DNA of 64,000 nt from Roseiarcus sp963820775 (GTDB taxonomy: Bacteria; Pseudomonadota; Alphaproteobacteria; Rhizobiales; Beijerinckiaceae): the NCBI GenBank assembly GCA_963820775.1, contig CAWGBF010000015.1, positions 806,001 through 870,000 of the forward strand. Direction: 5' to 3'. The stretch's first letter is position 1, and the number at the start of each line of letters is the position of its first letter. Below, piece by piece: positions 17,959-26,284 of this stretch. The notes under the pieces were generated by a model. The model was not told the DNA's origin. It saw only the letters and a program-made list of their open reading frames with translations, and searched no databases. The position numbers and the translations under genes were made by a program.

Positions 17959-19815
17959 ATGATTCTCCGTGCGGCGAATGATTCGCGGGCCGCCGCGCTG
18001 CCGATCCAAGGCGGAGTTTTGACGCCCTCCGATTACTTCCTCGACGTAGAGACCTCGGCGCTCGGCCAGCCGTGGCGCCCTCGGCTTGACGCGGCAGGAG
18101 AAGTGCGCGCGCTCGCCATCGCGCAAATCGGCGGGCATGACGAACTGATCGCGCGCGTGCTTGCGGGGCGCGGCGTTGCGCCAGAGGCGGTGGACCGCCA
18201 TCTTGATCCGACCCTCCGCGATCTGATGCCGGACCCATTTTGCCTGCGCGACATGGAGGCGGCGACCGATCGCCTCAAGCGCGCGGTCCTGGCCCATGAA
18301 CGTGTGGCGATCTTCGGCGACTACGACGTCGATGGCGCGTGCAGCGCCGCGCTCATGAGCGAATATCTCAACGCCTGCGGACTGGAGACCATCGTCCATA
18401 TCCCCGATCGCGTGACCGAGGGCTACGGCCCCAACGCCGAGGCAATTCATGGTTTCGCGTCGCAAGGCGCGACTTTGATCGTGACCGTCGATTGCGGAGC
18501 GGTCAGCCGCGAGCCGTTCGAGATCGCGAGCGAGCTTCGGCTCGACGTGATCGTGTTCGATCACCATCAGGCCCCGGAGGCGCTGCCGAAAACGGCGGCG
18601 CTTGTCGATCCCAACCGTGAGGACGACCTTTCCGGGCTCGGCTATCTCTGCGCGGCGGGCGTCGTCTTCATGGCGCTCGTCGCGCTCAATCGCGCTTTGC
18701 GCGAGGCAGGCTTCTGGAACGGCGGCAAAGGTCCGGATTTGCTCGCTTCCCTCGACCTCGTGGCCCTCGCGACCGTCGCCGATGTCGTGCCGCTGATCGG
18801 GCTCAATCGCGCCTTTGTCGTCAAGGGCCTCGCGATCATGCGTGAGCGTCGCCGGCCCGGACTCGCCGCTTTGTTCGACATCGCCGGCGCTGACGGACCG
18901 CCGCGACCTTACCATTTGGGCTTTGTCATCGGCCCGCGCATCAACGCCGGTGGACGCATCGGCGACGCGGCGCTGGGCGTCCGGCTCCTGACCACGGCGG
19001 ACGAGATCGAGGCGCGCACGATAGCGGTCGAGCTCGACCGGCTGAACCGCATCCGCCAGCAGATCGAGATCGAGGCGCTGGCGGAGGCCGAGGCGGAAGC
19101 TTTGTTCGCGTTGGGCCTGGAGGAAAGGGGCGCCGCGGTCGTGGTGGCGGGAGCGACATGGCCGCCGGGGATCGTCGGCCTGCTGGCGGCGCGGCTCAAG
19201 GAGAGGTTCGAGCGCCCCGCCTTCGCGCTCACCCTCGTCGGCGGACAGGCGACCGGCTCCGGCCGCTCGATCGTGGGCGTCGACCTCGGCCGGGCGGTGC
19301 GCGCGGCGATCGAAGCAGGCGTCGCGATCAAGGGCGGCGGACATGCGATGGCGGCGGGGGTCACGCTCATGAGCGAGCGGCTCGGCGACTGGCGCGCCTT
19401 CCTCGAGGAGCGGCTCGGCGAAGCGGTGAGCAAGGCGCGGGCTGAAGCGGGTCTCAAAGTCGACGCGGCGCTCACGGCGAATGCGGCGACGCCGGAGCTC
19501 GTCCATCGCCTGGAGGCCGCCGGCCCCTATGGCGCGGGCGCGCCGGAGCCGCTATTCGCCTTGCCCCGCCATCGCCTGGCGGAGGTGACGCCCGTCGGGG
19601 TCGAGGGGCGCCACTTGCGCCTGCGCGCCGTCGCGGGCGACGGGCGGGCGGTCGAGGGGATCGCGTTCCGCGCTTCGGACAAGAAGCTCGGCGAGGCCCT
19701 CATCCGCCTCAGGGGCGCCCCGGTGCATCTCGCCGGGACACTCTCGGTGAACCGCTACGGTGGCCGGGAGCGGGCGCAGATCCGGGTCGTCGACGTCGCG
19801 GAGGCGGCGCGGTAA
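17959..19815 (+). CDS. recJ: Single-stranded-DNA exonuclease RecJ
   Basis: A 618-residue 5'-3' single-strand DNA exonuclease for recombination and mismatch repair. The DHH phosphoesterase core is clear: FGDYDVDGACSAALMSEYL near residue 120, VTVDCGAV, VFDHHQAPE with LVDPNRED, then FVIGPRINAGGRIGDA, ATWPPGIVGLLAARL and the DHHA1 motif KGGGHAMAAGVTL, followed by the OB-fold C-terminal region. All catalytic Asp/His positions are present. The length suits alphaproteobacterial RecJ. ATG 17959 gives a normal leader. It is the last gene before repeat copy B. Confidence 0.95.
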   Translation: MILRAANDSRAAALPIQGGVLTPSDYFLDVETSALGQPWRPRLDAAGEVRALAIAQIGGHDELIARVLAGRGVAPEAVDRHLDPTLRDLMPDPFCLRDMEAATDRLKRAVLAHERVAIFGDYDVDGACSAALMSEYLNACGLETIVHIPDRVTEGYGPNAEAIHGFASQGATLIVTVDCGAVSREPFEIASELRLDVIVFDHHQAPEALPKTAALVDPNREDDLSGLGYLCAAGVVFMALVALNRALREAGFWNGGKGPDLLASLDLVALATVADVVPLIGLNRAFVVKGLAIMRERRRPGLAALFDIAGADGPPRPYHLGFVIGPRINAGGRIGDAALGVRLLTTADEIEARTIAVELDRLNRIRQQIEIEALAEAEAEALFALGLEERGAAVVVAGATWPPGIVGLLAARLKERFERPAFALTLVGGQATGSGRSIVGVDLGRAVRAAIEAGVAIKGGGHAMAAGVTLMSERLGDWRAFLEERLGEAVSKARAEAGLKVDAALTANAATPELVHRLEAAGPYGAGAPEPLFALPRHRLAEVTPVGVEGRHLRLRAVAGDGRAVEGIAFRASDKKLGEALIRLRGAPVHLAGTLSVNRYGGRERAQIRVVDVAEAAR

Positions 19816-19898
19816 TATCGCGTCCGCTCTGTCCAATGGCCTGCCTCAAGGCGCCCCCGTGAGGCCGCCAGGACAACTTGTGGGCGAACTCCCATGCA
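19816..19898. other. recJ downstream region
   Basis: Short GC-rich spacer after recJ leading into repeat copy B. I see no gene and no convincing terminator. Confidence 0.3.
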
Positions 19899-20022
19899 AG
19901 TAAACGCAAATAAAAGCGCTTAAACGCTAGTAAATTTGCTTTCTTTTACTAACGTTTATTTTTCTAAATCGAGACTTTTCAATGGGTTACAGCCGATTCA
20001 AACAAAAAATCTCCCTCTTCCT
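19899..20022 (-). repeat. AT-rich dispersed repeat, copy B (inverted relative to copy A)
   Basis: Reverse complement of the 13332-13456 element, sharing the TTGAATCGG-TGTAACCCATT core with one mismatch, followed by AATAAACG. Here the inner part forms an inverted repeat: TAAACGCTAGTAAA (19921-19934) and TTTACTAACGTTTA (19946-19959). The sequence to 20200 holds no gene. Confidence 0.75.
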
Positions 20023-20199
20023 TCAGCTCGCCTACTCGGTTGCACGAAACGGCGCCCATGCGAGCATCCGCTCATCCCTTTCTCGCGCCGCCAAACAGCG
20101 TAGGTTGAATCGAAGGTAGGATAGCATTAATTCTGTTTTAGTGTAAAGCAATTGTTTCGGCGACGAGCTGATCGCCCGCGCCTAAGAGCCGAGTCCCGC

Positions 20200-20829
20200 T
20201 CAACCGCCGGGAACTTTCACCGCTCCGCCGATCCGCTGCGCGATGAGGTTCGCCAGCCGGGCAGTGACCGGCTCGGGAATGTCGACGGCCGACAAGCGCC
20301 AGGTGATTCCGGACAGTCTCATGTGGAGGCGATAAAGCCCATCGGGGCTGTCGAGGCCAACGACGAAGCTGAGTGGACCGTCGAAACAGGAGTGGATCAG
20401 GACCTGCAAGGGACGGGCGTTGAATGTTTCGCTGAGCGAGGGCATGCCCCAGACCGTTCCGGCGTCCTGGCCGCCGGCGTTGAGGACGCCCACGCGTCCC
20501 TGATTCAAAAGCGCCGCGATGTTGTCCGGCGTGAGCAGCGCGCGCAGCAGCATCTCAGCTGCGGAAGCGTTGAGAAAGACGCCCTTCCGAGGCGATGGCG
20601 GGTTTTGAAGTTGGGGATTCTGGCCGAGATAGGCGCGCGCGATCTGGCTGCTCACGGAGCGGATGAGCGGCTGCAGATCGACGCGCTCCAGCACCGCTTG
20701 CGCATCGTCGCGCGAGGCGGCCGACGCAAGCTGCGCCGCGCCCGCGAGCGCCCAAGCCCAATAGGCGGCAATAAGCATGGCGAGCGCGACCGCGCCGCGA
20801 ATGAGCACTCGCATTTGGCTATCTACCAA
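20200..20829 (-). CDS. DUF2939 protein
   Basis: About 209 residues from ATG 20829, or 204 from ATG 20814. An N-terminal hydrophobic helix (about residues 10-28, ending AYWAWAL) anchors or exports the protein. A soluble domain follows with LERVDLQPLIRSVSSQIARAYL and a C-terminal FVVGLDSPDGLYRLHMRLSGITWRLSAVDIPE. The early DAQAVLERVDLQPLI pattern and overall layout match DUF2939, proteobacterial envelope proteins of unknown function. It stands alone on the minus strand. Confidence 0.75.
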   Translation of the reverse strand: MVDSQMRVLIRGAVALAMLIAAYWAWALAGAAQLASAASRDDAQAVLERVDLQPLIRSVSSQIARAYLGQNPQLQNPPSPRKGVFLNASAAEMLLRALLTPDNIAALLNQGRVGVLNAGGQDAGTVWGMPSLSETFNARPLQVLIHSCFDGPLSFVVGLDSPDGLYRLHMRLSGITWRLSAVDIPEPVTARLANLIAQRIGGAVKVPGG

Positions 20830-21120
20830 GCGCGGCCTGCTGCGTCAGCCCTGATATGTGCTCAGAAGCAAGAAAGCGAATAAAGGTGGAAACACAGTGC
20901 CTACAATATCGGCGGATTTCCTCAGACAGGACGATTTGAGGGCTGCTTTGAACATTCGGAGAGAGGTTGACGGGGCATACGCGGCCTGCCGCCCAATTCG
21001 GTTTGTGGAAAACTCGTGAAGTCCGATGTGACAAAGGTTCGGGTGGTGCCCAATCATATTTAACGTCGGCCGACCCTGTTTTTCTTCAGATTGTATGATC
21101 GCGGGATCAGAGTGGTTCAG
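20830..21120. other. Intergenic region before the AT-rich island
   Basis: Divergent spacer. Two overlapping minus-strand frames here have no recognisable protein features. Composition falls from the host average to AT-rich near 21060. Confidence 0.3.
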
Positions 21121-22401
21121 ATGAGCTGGATGTCAGGTCTAAACCTTTTTTTATTAATGCAATTTGTTGTTGGTCTGGCTCTGTACTTTACTGGTTTGTT
21201 GCTCGTCGCGATCAATGAGTTATTCCTGGATGGTTCAGATAAGGCGACCATAAAATCGAAAATCGAGGATTTCTGGCTTTTTACAGCTGATCTAACCACT
21301 GCACAGAAACTGACGGAAGCTCTAAGAGTACGAAAAAACAGCACAAGAAGACGTATTCCGACGTTTATAAAGCTGTTCTGGTTTCTCTTATTGATTGTAT
21401 TCGCCGGATCAGTAGGTTCTTCTTATAGAGAAGATAGATCAGAGATCAATACAATAGTCAGGGGTAATATTACGTTTGACTTAGATTTTCAATCAAAAGT
21501 AGCTTATATAGAGGCGACAAAAAGTTTACCTAGCTGCTTACCCGGAGATAGAGATTGCGAATATTGTCTGGATTCTGCAGGAAGCTATGCAGCACGAGAT
21601 TTTATTAAGCTTAAAAATAACTATTTATTATTTTTGGACAATTCTGTCAAGACTAATTTGATGATGCTTAAGCTCGCCGATATGGGGCCAGGGAGCGGTT
21701 ACATTGTTAATTTTGTCAGTCCCTTTAACAATATCTTTGCTCATATCATTTAATTTCACGATATGGATTCTGTCTATTATTACAACTTCGTCACTGACTT
21801 TCGGTATAATAATAGTAATAGATTTATTCGTTTCGCTGATTATGCCTCCACTCATGTTGACATTAATCGTCTATGGATTTGTATTATTATCAGTCTTTTT
21901 AGCGCATGGACTTGTCGACTATACTACTTTTGAGGAAGTAAATTTATTAAATTTCTCTATCGCTTCCACTGGGTTACAATTTACGGGATCTCTTTTAATT
22001 CCATCTATCTCCTCTTGGTTAATATATAACACTAGTGGATTATACTATCACGTAGAAGTTATTTTGTTACAATTGCACTCTCTCTATACACACAGTCTAG
22101 GGAATTCTTTACAGATTTAGTACAAGTTTTGCATTTTAATTCTCGTATTAACATTATCCCTAGTGCGATAAATTGGGCGATAGTTACTGATATAACCTAT
22201 TCACTGTACTATGTGATTCCCAGCGTACTGCTAGTTTTAGCTCAGCGATGGGAAGCCGGCCGAGAAAAGTTTCTCGACCAGATTCTCTCAATTAGCGTGC
22301 ACCCTCGAGGGGTACTGTACGCTATAGGAGAAGGCCTGATGAAAATCTCTACAGGAGTGAGAGATTTTCTTAAGGAATGGATCGGGGGGAGGAAGGGATG
22401 A
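21121..22401 (+). pseudogene. AT-rich membrane-protein gene broken by two frameshifts
   Basis: Three successive frames read as one protein if a base is shifted near 21735 and again near 22090. Frame one has a helix (FLLMQFVVGLALYFTG), a charged stretch and a second helix (FWFLLLIVFAGSVG). The second piece is very hydrophobic (LTFGIIIVIDLFVSLIMPPL). The third continues TQSREFFTDLVQVLHFN... to EWIGGRKG and stops at 22401. The corrected length is about 425 residues with roughly five to six helices. The segment is far richer in A+T than its neighbours, with AT-ending codons, indicating transfer. I do not recognise the family. Confidence 0.6.
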
Positions 22402-22532
22402 TTAGAGGACAGTGCTCGCGAGCGAACTGAGGAGGCGTGTTCCCGATCTAACAACGGAGTTGTCGCTGGATCGTCTCTTGCTTCAGGGCGGGAGTCGCCG
22501 CGGTCCGCGGCCTTCCGAACTGGATTTGACCC

Positions 22533-22713
22533 ATGAAGCGAGCCGAACTCGTCGAAGAGATCCTCGACATCAAGCGCGAGAAGGGCTGGAGCTGGAAGCG
22601 GCATGTCGCCGGTTCTGGTCGTAGGCGCGCTGCTCGGGCAGATGAAACTGCCCAAGCCCCTGGCCGAAAAAGCGGGCACACTCTTCGGGCTATCCGAGAG
22701 CGAAAAGCGGATG
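22533..22713 (+). pseudogene. Cyanase (cynS) remnant
   Basis: From ATG 22533 the sequence mirrors the intact cynS at 23333: the leader (GGATTTGACCC against GGATATCGAACCC), then MKRAELVEEILDIKREKGW. About 20 bases are then missing and the frame changes, after which PVLVVGALLGQMKLPKPLAE...LFGLSE-EKRM continues in another frame. Similarity stops near 22713. The catalytic C-terminal half (Arg, Glu, Ser positions) is absent, so this copy cannot make cyanase. It looks like the residue of a duplication 800 bases from the working gene. Confidence 0.8.
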
Positions 22714-22793
22714 CGTTTGGAGGGCGTTTGCGATCCGTGTCGTGGCGAGCGTCGGCTAAGCGATCGAAGGGATGGCCGTCCGCGCACGCTTGC

Positions 22794-22827
22794 GTCATGG
22801 CCGGGACAGTCCGGGCGCGGCCATGAC
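22794..22827. repeat. REP-like palindrome
   Basis: Perfect 10-base arms GTCATGGCCG and CGGCCATGAC separated by 14 bases that include a smaller GGAC/GTCC pair. Such GC-rich intergenic hairpins are typical of REP elements in Rhizobiales. It lies just after the cynS remnant and may have taken part in that rearrangement. Confidence 0.6.
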
Positions 22828-22861
22828 GGGGAAGCAGAGCGAGGCCCACTCAATCCCTCTG

Positions 22862-23089
22862 TTAGAGCGGGTTGCCACCGATGCAGCCCTTGTTGCAGTC
22901 ACTGAGGCGACGGCTGAGACCATCCGTGTCGCCAACCCCCGGCGGGTAAGGCACAAACGGTCCAATGGTTATGCTTCGGTGATAGACTTGGTGGCGGTAT
23001 TTGCCCGCACTCACGCCGCTATACGGATTGGCTAGCACCGGCCCCGCGAATGACGCGAGCACAAGTCCTACAATGATCGAACGTCTCAT
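22862..23089 (-). CDS. Small secreted protein, 75 residues
   Basis: ATG 23089 has an excellent ribosome site (GGAGGT, complement of 23094-23099) about 5 bases away. MRRSIIVGLVLASFAGPVLA is a typical Sec signal peptide, cut before NPYSG near residue 21. The mature part of about 54 residues contains a Tyr/His-rich segment (KYRHQVYHRS), FVPYPPG and two cysteines (DCNKGCIGG) that could form a disulfide. No known family is recognised. It lies between the cynS remnant and cynS on the opposite strand. The longer frame to 23401 runs antisense into cynS and is not used. Confidence 0.65.
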   Translation of the reverse strand: MRRSIIVGLVLASFAGPVLANPYSGVSAGKYRHQVYHRSITIGPFVPYPPGVGDTDGLSRRLSDCNKGCIGGNPL

Positions 23090-23332
23090 CTTGACCTCCG
23101 GATTCTGTTGCAGTTTCTGATCCGAAAGGCCTATCGGCTCTCCCTCCGTGATCCAATTATACGAGAGGTCACGCAACAGAGCCTTTGGTATTGAGCTTCG
23201 CTTACGCTCGCGATGACGACCGTGGTTCGACCAAAATGCAATTTGCTTCAAAAAATTCGGCCGCTTGGACCGCCCTTTGCATAAACGTAAAGCGCCGGCG
23301 CGACCCGGTTTTCCAAATTGGATATCGAACCC

Positions 23333-23815
23333 ATGAACCGAGCCGACCTTGCCGAAAAGATCCTCGACATCAAGCGCGAAAAGAACTGGAGCTGGAAACA
23401 CATCACCGACGAGGTCGGCGGCATGTCGTCAATCCTCGTGGTAGGCGCGCTGCTCGGGCAGATGAAGCTGCCGAAGCCGCTCGCCGAGCGGGCCGCGAGC
23501 CTGTTCGGGCTGTCCGAGGCCGAAAAGCGCATGCTGAACGAGGTCCCGACGCGCGGCATGGCCATGCCGCCGACCGACCCGCTCATCTACCGTTTCTATG
23601 AGCTCATCATGGTCAACGGCCCCGCGTTGAAGGCGCTGATCGAGGAGGAATTCGGCGACGGAATCATGTCGGCGATCGACTTCGATCTCGAACTCGACCG
23701 GCTTGCGAACCCGAAGGGCGACCGCGTTCGGCCCGTTATGTCCGGCAAGTTCCTGCCGTACAAATATTACGGCGCCGAGCAGGGCGTGCCGGAATACGGG
23801 TTCAAGGAGGAGTGA
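23333..23815 (+). CDS. cynS: Cyanate hydratase (cyanase)
   Basis: A 160-residue enzyme that decomposes cyanate with bicarbonate to ammonia and carbon dioxide. N-terminal helical DNA-binding-like domain: DLAEKILDIKREKNWSWKHI through VGALLGQMKLPKPLAERAASLFGLSE. The C-terminal catalytic domain has YRFYELIMVNGPALKALI and GDGIMSAIDFDLEL, giving the Arg, Glu and Ser of the decameric active site. It ends GKFLPYKYYG, characteristic of cyanases. ATG 23333 is chosen because it aligns with the remnant copy; TTG 23318 is an alternative. No cynR or cyanate transporter is adjacent. Confidence 0.93.
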   Translation: MNRADLAEKILDIKREKNWSWKHITDEVGGMSSILVVGALLGQMKLPKPLAERAASLFGLSEAEKRMLNEVPTRGMAMPPTDPLIYRFYELIMVNGPALKALIEEEFGDGIMSAIDFDLELDRLANPKGDRVRPVMSGKFLPYKYYGAEQGVPEYGFKEE

Positions 23816-24081
23816 ACGGGGCGTAGGCGGGTCAGGGTCGATCGGTAGTCAGTCAGCGTAGGTTGCTCCGGCGGATTCAGGCCTTCACCGATCGCGTGCA
23901 ATGGGAAGGATGCGCAAATGGCGGTCATTCGCAGACCGGGCGCACGCTAAATCGCCGTCATGCCGCCTTTCGCGGGGTAGCGGCTCACGTCTGCCTTTCC
24001 CTCGGCCCAATTCGGCTCATTGAAATAAAAGCGGGGCCCTTCACGGTTTTGTGATACGCTGCGTTACGCCGGAGGCGCGCC

Positions 24082-26025
24082 ATGAGCGAGACCCGGAAGA
24101 TTGCGGCGATTCTGGTTTCGGATATTGTCGGCTATAGCCGGCTCGCGGGAGCGGACGAGGATCGCATTCTGGCGCGGCTCCGGGCGCTGCGCAGCGACCT
24201 GATCGATCCGACCATCGCCCTCCATCACGGCCGCGTCGTCAAGCGCACCGGGGACGGCAGCCTCATCGAATTTCGCAGCGTGGTCGACGCCGTGCGCTGC
24301 GCGATCGAAGTGCAGAACGGCATGGTCGAGCGCAACGCGGGCCTGCCGCCGGAGCGCCGCATCGAGTTTCGCGTCGGCATTCATCTCGGGGACGTGGTTG
24401 AGGAGACCGACGGGGACCTGATGGGCGACGGCGTCAACATCGCCACGCGGCTGGAGGGCGTATGCGAACCGGGCGCGATCTGTCTGTCCGAGGACGCCTA
24501 TCGCCAGGTGAGCGGCAGGCTCGACATGGCGGTCGCCGACCTCGGCCCGACGCAGCTCAAGAACATCGAACGGCCGATCCGGGTCTATTCGCTGCAAGTC
24601 GGCGTCCCCGCCCGGCCCAAACCCGCGCCGGCGAAGCCGCCAGAGGCGAAAGGGCGCTCGCGGCTCGCGCTCGTGGTGGCGGCGGGGATGGCCGCGCTTA
24701 TTGCGGTTGTGGCGGGAGCCTGGCATTTCCTCGACGCCAATCGATCCGCCGCCGTCGCGGCGCCGGCGGTCGCGGTTCTGCCATTCGACAATTTGGGCGG
24801 CGACGAACAGGCCAGCCGCCTCGCCGACGGGATGACCGGAGACGTCATCACGGACCTCGCGCGTTACAAGGAGTTCCTGGTTATCGCGCGCAATTCGACC
24901 ATGACTTACAAGGGCAAGCCGGTCGATGCACGGCAAGTCGCTAAGGATCTCAACGTCGGCTATGTGCTGGCGGGCTCCATCCAACATCAGGCCGACCAGC
25001 TGCGGGTGACAGCGGAGCTGATCGACGCCGCCACCGGCGCTCAGCTGTGGTCCGAGCGCTGGGACCGGCCGGCCGAGGATTTGTTCGCCGTCCAGGCCGA
25101 GGTGGCCGACAAGGTCGCGGTGTCGCTCGGCGGAAATGGCGGCTCAAACCTCGGGGCGATCCAAAGCCGTCTATTATTGGACGCGAAAAGGCGCCCCTCG
25201 GCAAATCTTTCAGCCTACGACTTCTATTTGCTCGCCTACGAACAACGTAAATTGGGCACTAAGGATGGGAACGTGAAGGGCCTCGAGTATATCGAGAAGG
25301 CTATCGCTCTCGATCCGAACTTCGCGCATGCTTATGCGACGCGTGCATGGCTCAAATTTGCAAAATATTGGGTGTTCGACCTCCCTTGGGCGACGCAGAT
25401 CAAGGAATTTGAGAGCGACTTGCGGCGGGCGCTGGCGCTCGACCCGTCCAACGCCACAGCGCACGCTGGCCTGATCCGATACTTCGCGGATATGGGTCAG
25501 TGGGCCGAATTGTCGGCTGAGATCGACGGCGCCGTGCGGGACAACCCGACCAACAACCTGGTGCTTACGATCGCCGCCCAGCAGCTCCCTGCCCTTGGAC
25601 GCCCGGAAGACGGTCTCGCCATGGCGGACTTGGTCTTGCGTCTCGATCCCCAGATGCCCCCGGCCAGGCGGGCAGCCCTCTTACTCCCCTATTTTTTCAG
25701 CCGTAAATTCGAACGGATTATCGAGATAACCGATCAAATTCCGGAGGAAAGCACCGACAAATTCGCTCGGTTCATGCGTGCCGTAAGTTACGCCTTTCTC
25801 GGTCGCGCCCACGATGCCGAGCGCGCCAAGGCCGACCTAATCGCGAAAAACGGCGAACAGGTATGGGAGATATGGTCCAATGAAAGCGAAGTTTTCGCCC
25901 GGACGATCGAGCGTGATTTCGAAATCGAGGGCTTTCGCAAGCTCGGCTTGCGCATCTGCGCCACTGAGGAGGAGCTCAAGAAATTCGAGAACCCAAAGCG
26001 CCTGCCGGAGTGCGTCAAGACTTGA
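24082..26025 (+). CDS. Class III adenylate/guanylate cyclase with TolB-like and TPR regions
   Basis: A 647-residue protein with GGAGG upstream of ATG 24082. Domains in order: a class III cyclase catalytic domain (about 5-170) with metal-binding Asp in AAILVSDIVGYSRL, VKRTGDGSLIEF, VGIHLGDVV and MGDGVNIATRLE; a transmembrane helix near 195-215; a TolB-N-like domain (VAVLPFDNLGGDEQAS...IARNSTMTYKG); and C-terminal TPR-like helices from about 380 (EYIEKAIALDPNFAHAYATRAWL). This architecture is widespread in Rhizobiales. Inferred role: membrane-anchored cyclic-nucleotide signalling; the stimulus is unknown. Confidence 0.88.
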   Translation: MSETRKIAAILVSDIVGYSRLAGADEDRILARLRALRSDLIDPTIALHHGRVVKRTGDGSLIEFRSVVDAVRCAIEVQNGMVERNAGLPPERRIEFRVGIHLGDVVEETDGDLMGDGVNIATRLEGVCEPGAICLSEDAYRQVSGRLDMAVADLGPTQLKNIERPIRVYSLQVGVPARPKPAPAKPPEAKGRSRLALVVAAGMAALIAVVAGAWHFLDANRSAAVAAPAVAVLPFDNLGGDEQASRLADGMTGDVITDLARYKEFLVIARNSTMTYKGKPVDARQVAKDLNVGYVLAGSIQHQADQLRVTAELIDAATGAQLWSERWDRPAEDLFAVQAEVADKVAVSLGGNGGSNLGAIQSRLLLDAKRRPSANLSAYDFYLLAYEQRKLGTKDGNVKGLEYIEKAIALDPNFAHAYATRAWLKFAKYWVFDLPWATQIKEFESDLRRALALDPSNATAHAGLIRYFADMGQWAELSAEIDGAVRDNPTNNLVLTIAAQQLPALGRPEDGLAMADLVLRLDPQMPPARRAALLLPYFFSRKFERIIEITDQIPEESTDKFARFMRAVSYAFLGRAHDAERAKADLIAKNGEQVWEIWSNESEVFARTIERDFEIEGFRKLGLRICATEEELKKFENPKRLPECVKT

Positions 26026-26284
26026 GGGCGAGATCGAGCGGAGACACCGTGGCTTCGCTTCGGGCGATTCAAACTCGACGGAAAGACAATTCAACGCACG
26101 TACTTCGCCAAAACACCGATGTAGCGTGCTTGATAGCCCGTGGATGGTTCCGTTACCGACCAGGAATTCGCCGGCCAACCCTCGTTAAATTCTCGATACG
26201 ACTTTAGCGCAGGCTGCCCGAGCGGCGGCGCGTAACTGTTACTGCAAAGAAAAGGCGGTCAAGAAAAGCATCGATATCCCGGGT

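Noticed and set aside
20819..21057. Two overlapping minus-strand frames of about 70 codons
   Set aside because: No ribosome site, no membrane or domain pattern and mutually overlapping; treated as intergenic.
22242..22853. 203-codon minus-strand frame across the cynS remnant
   Set aside because: Antisense of the remnant and of the end of the AT-rich gene; the same pattern recurs opposite the intact cynS, as expected for a shadow.
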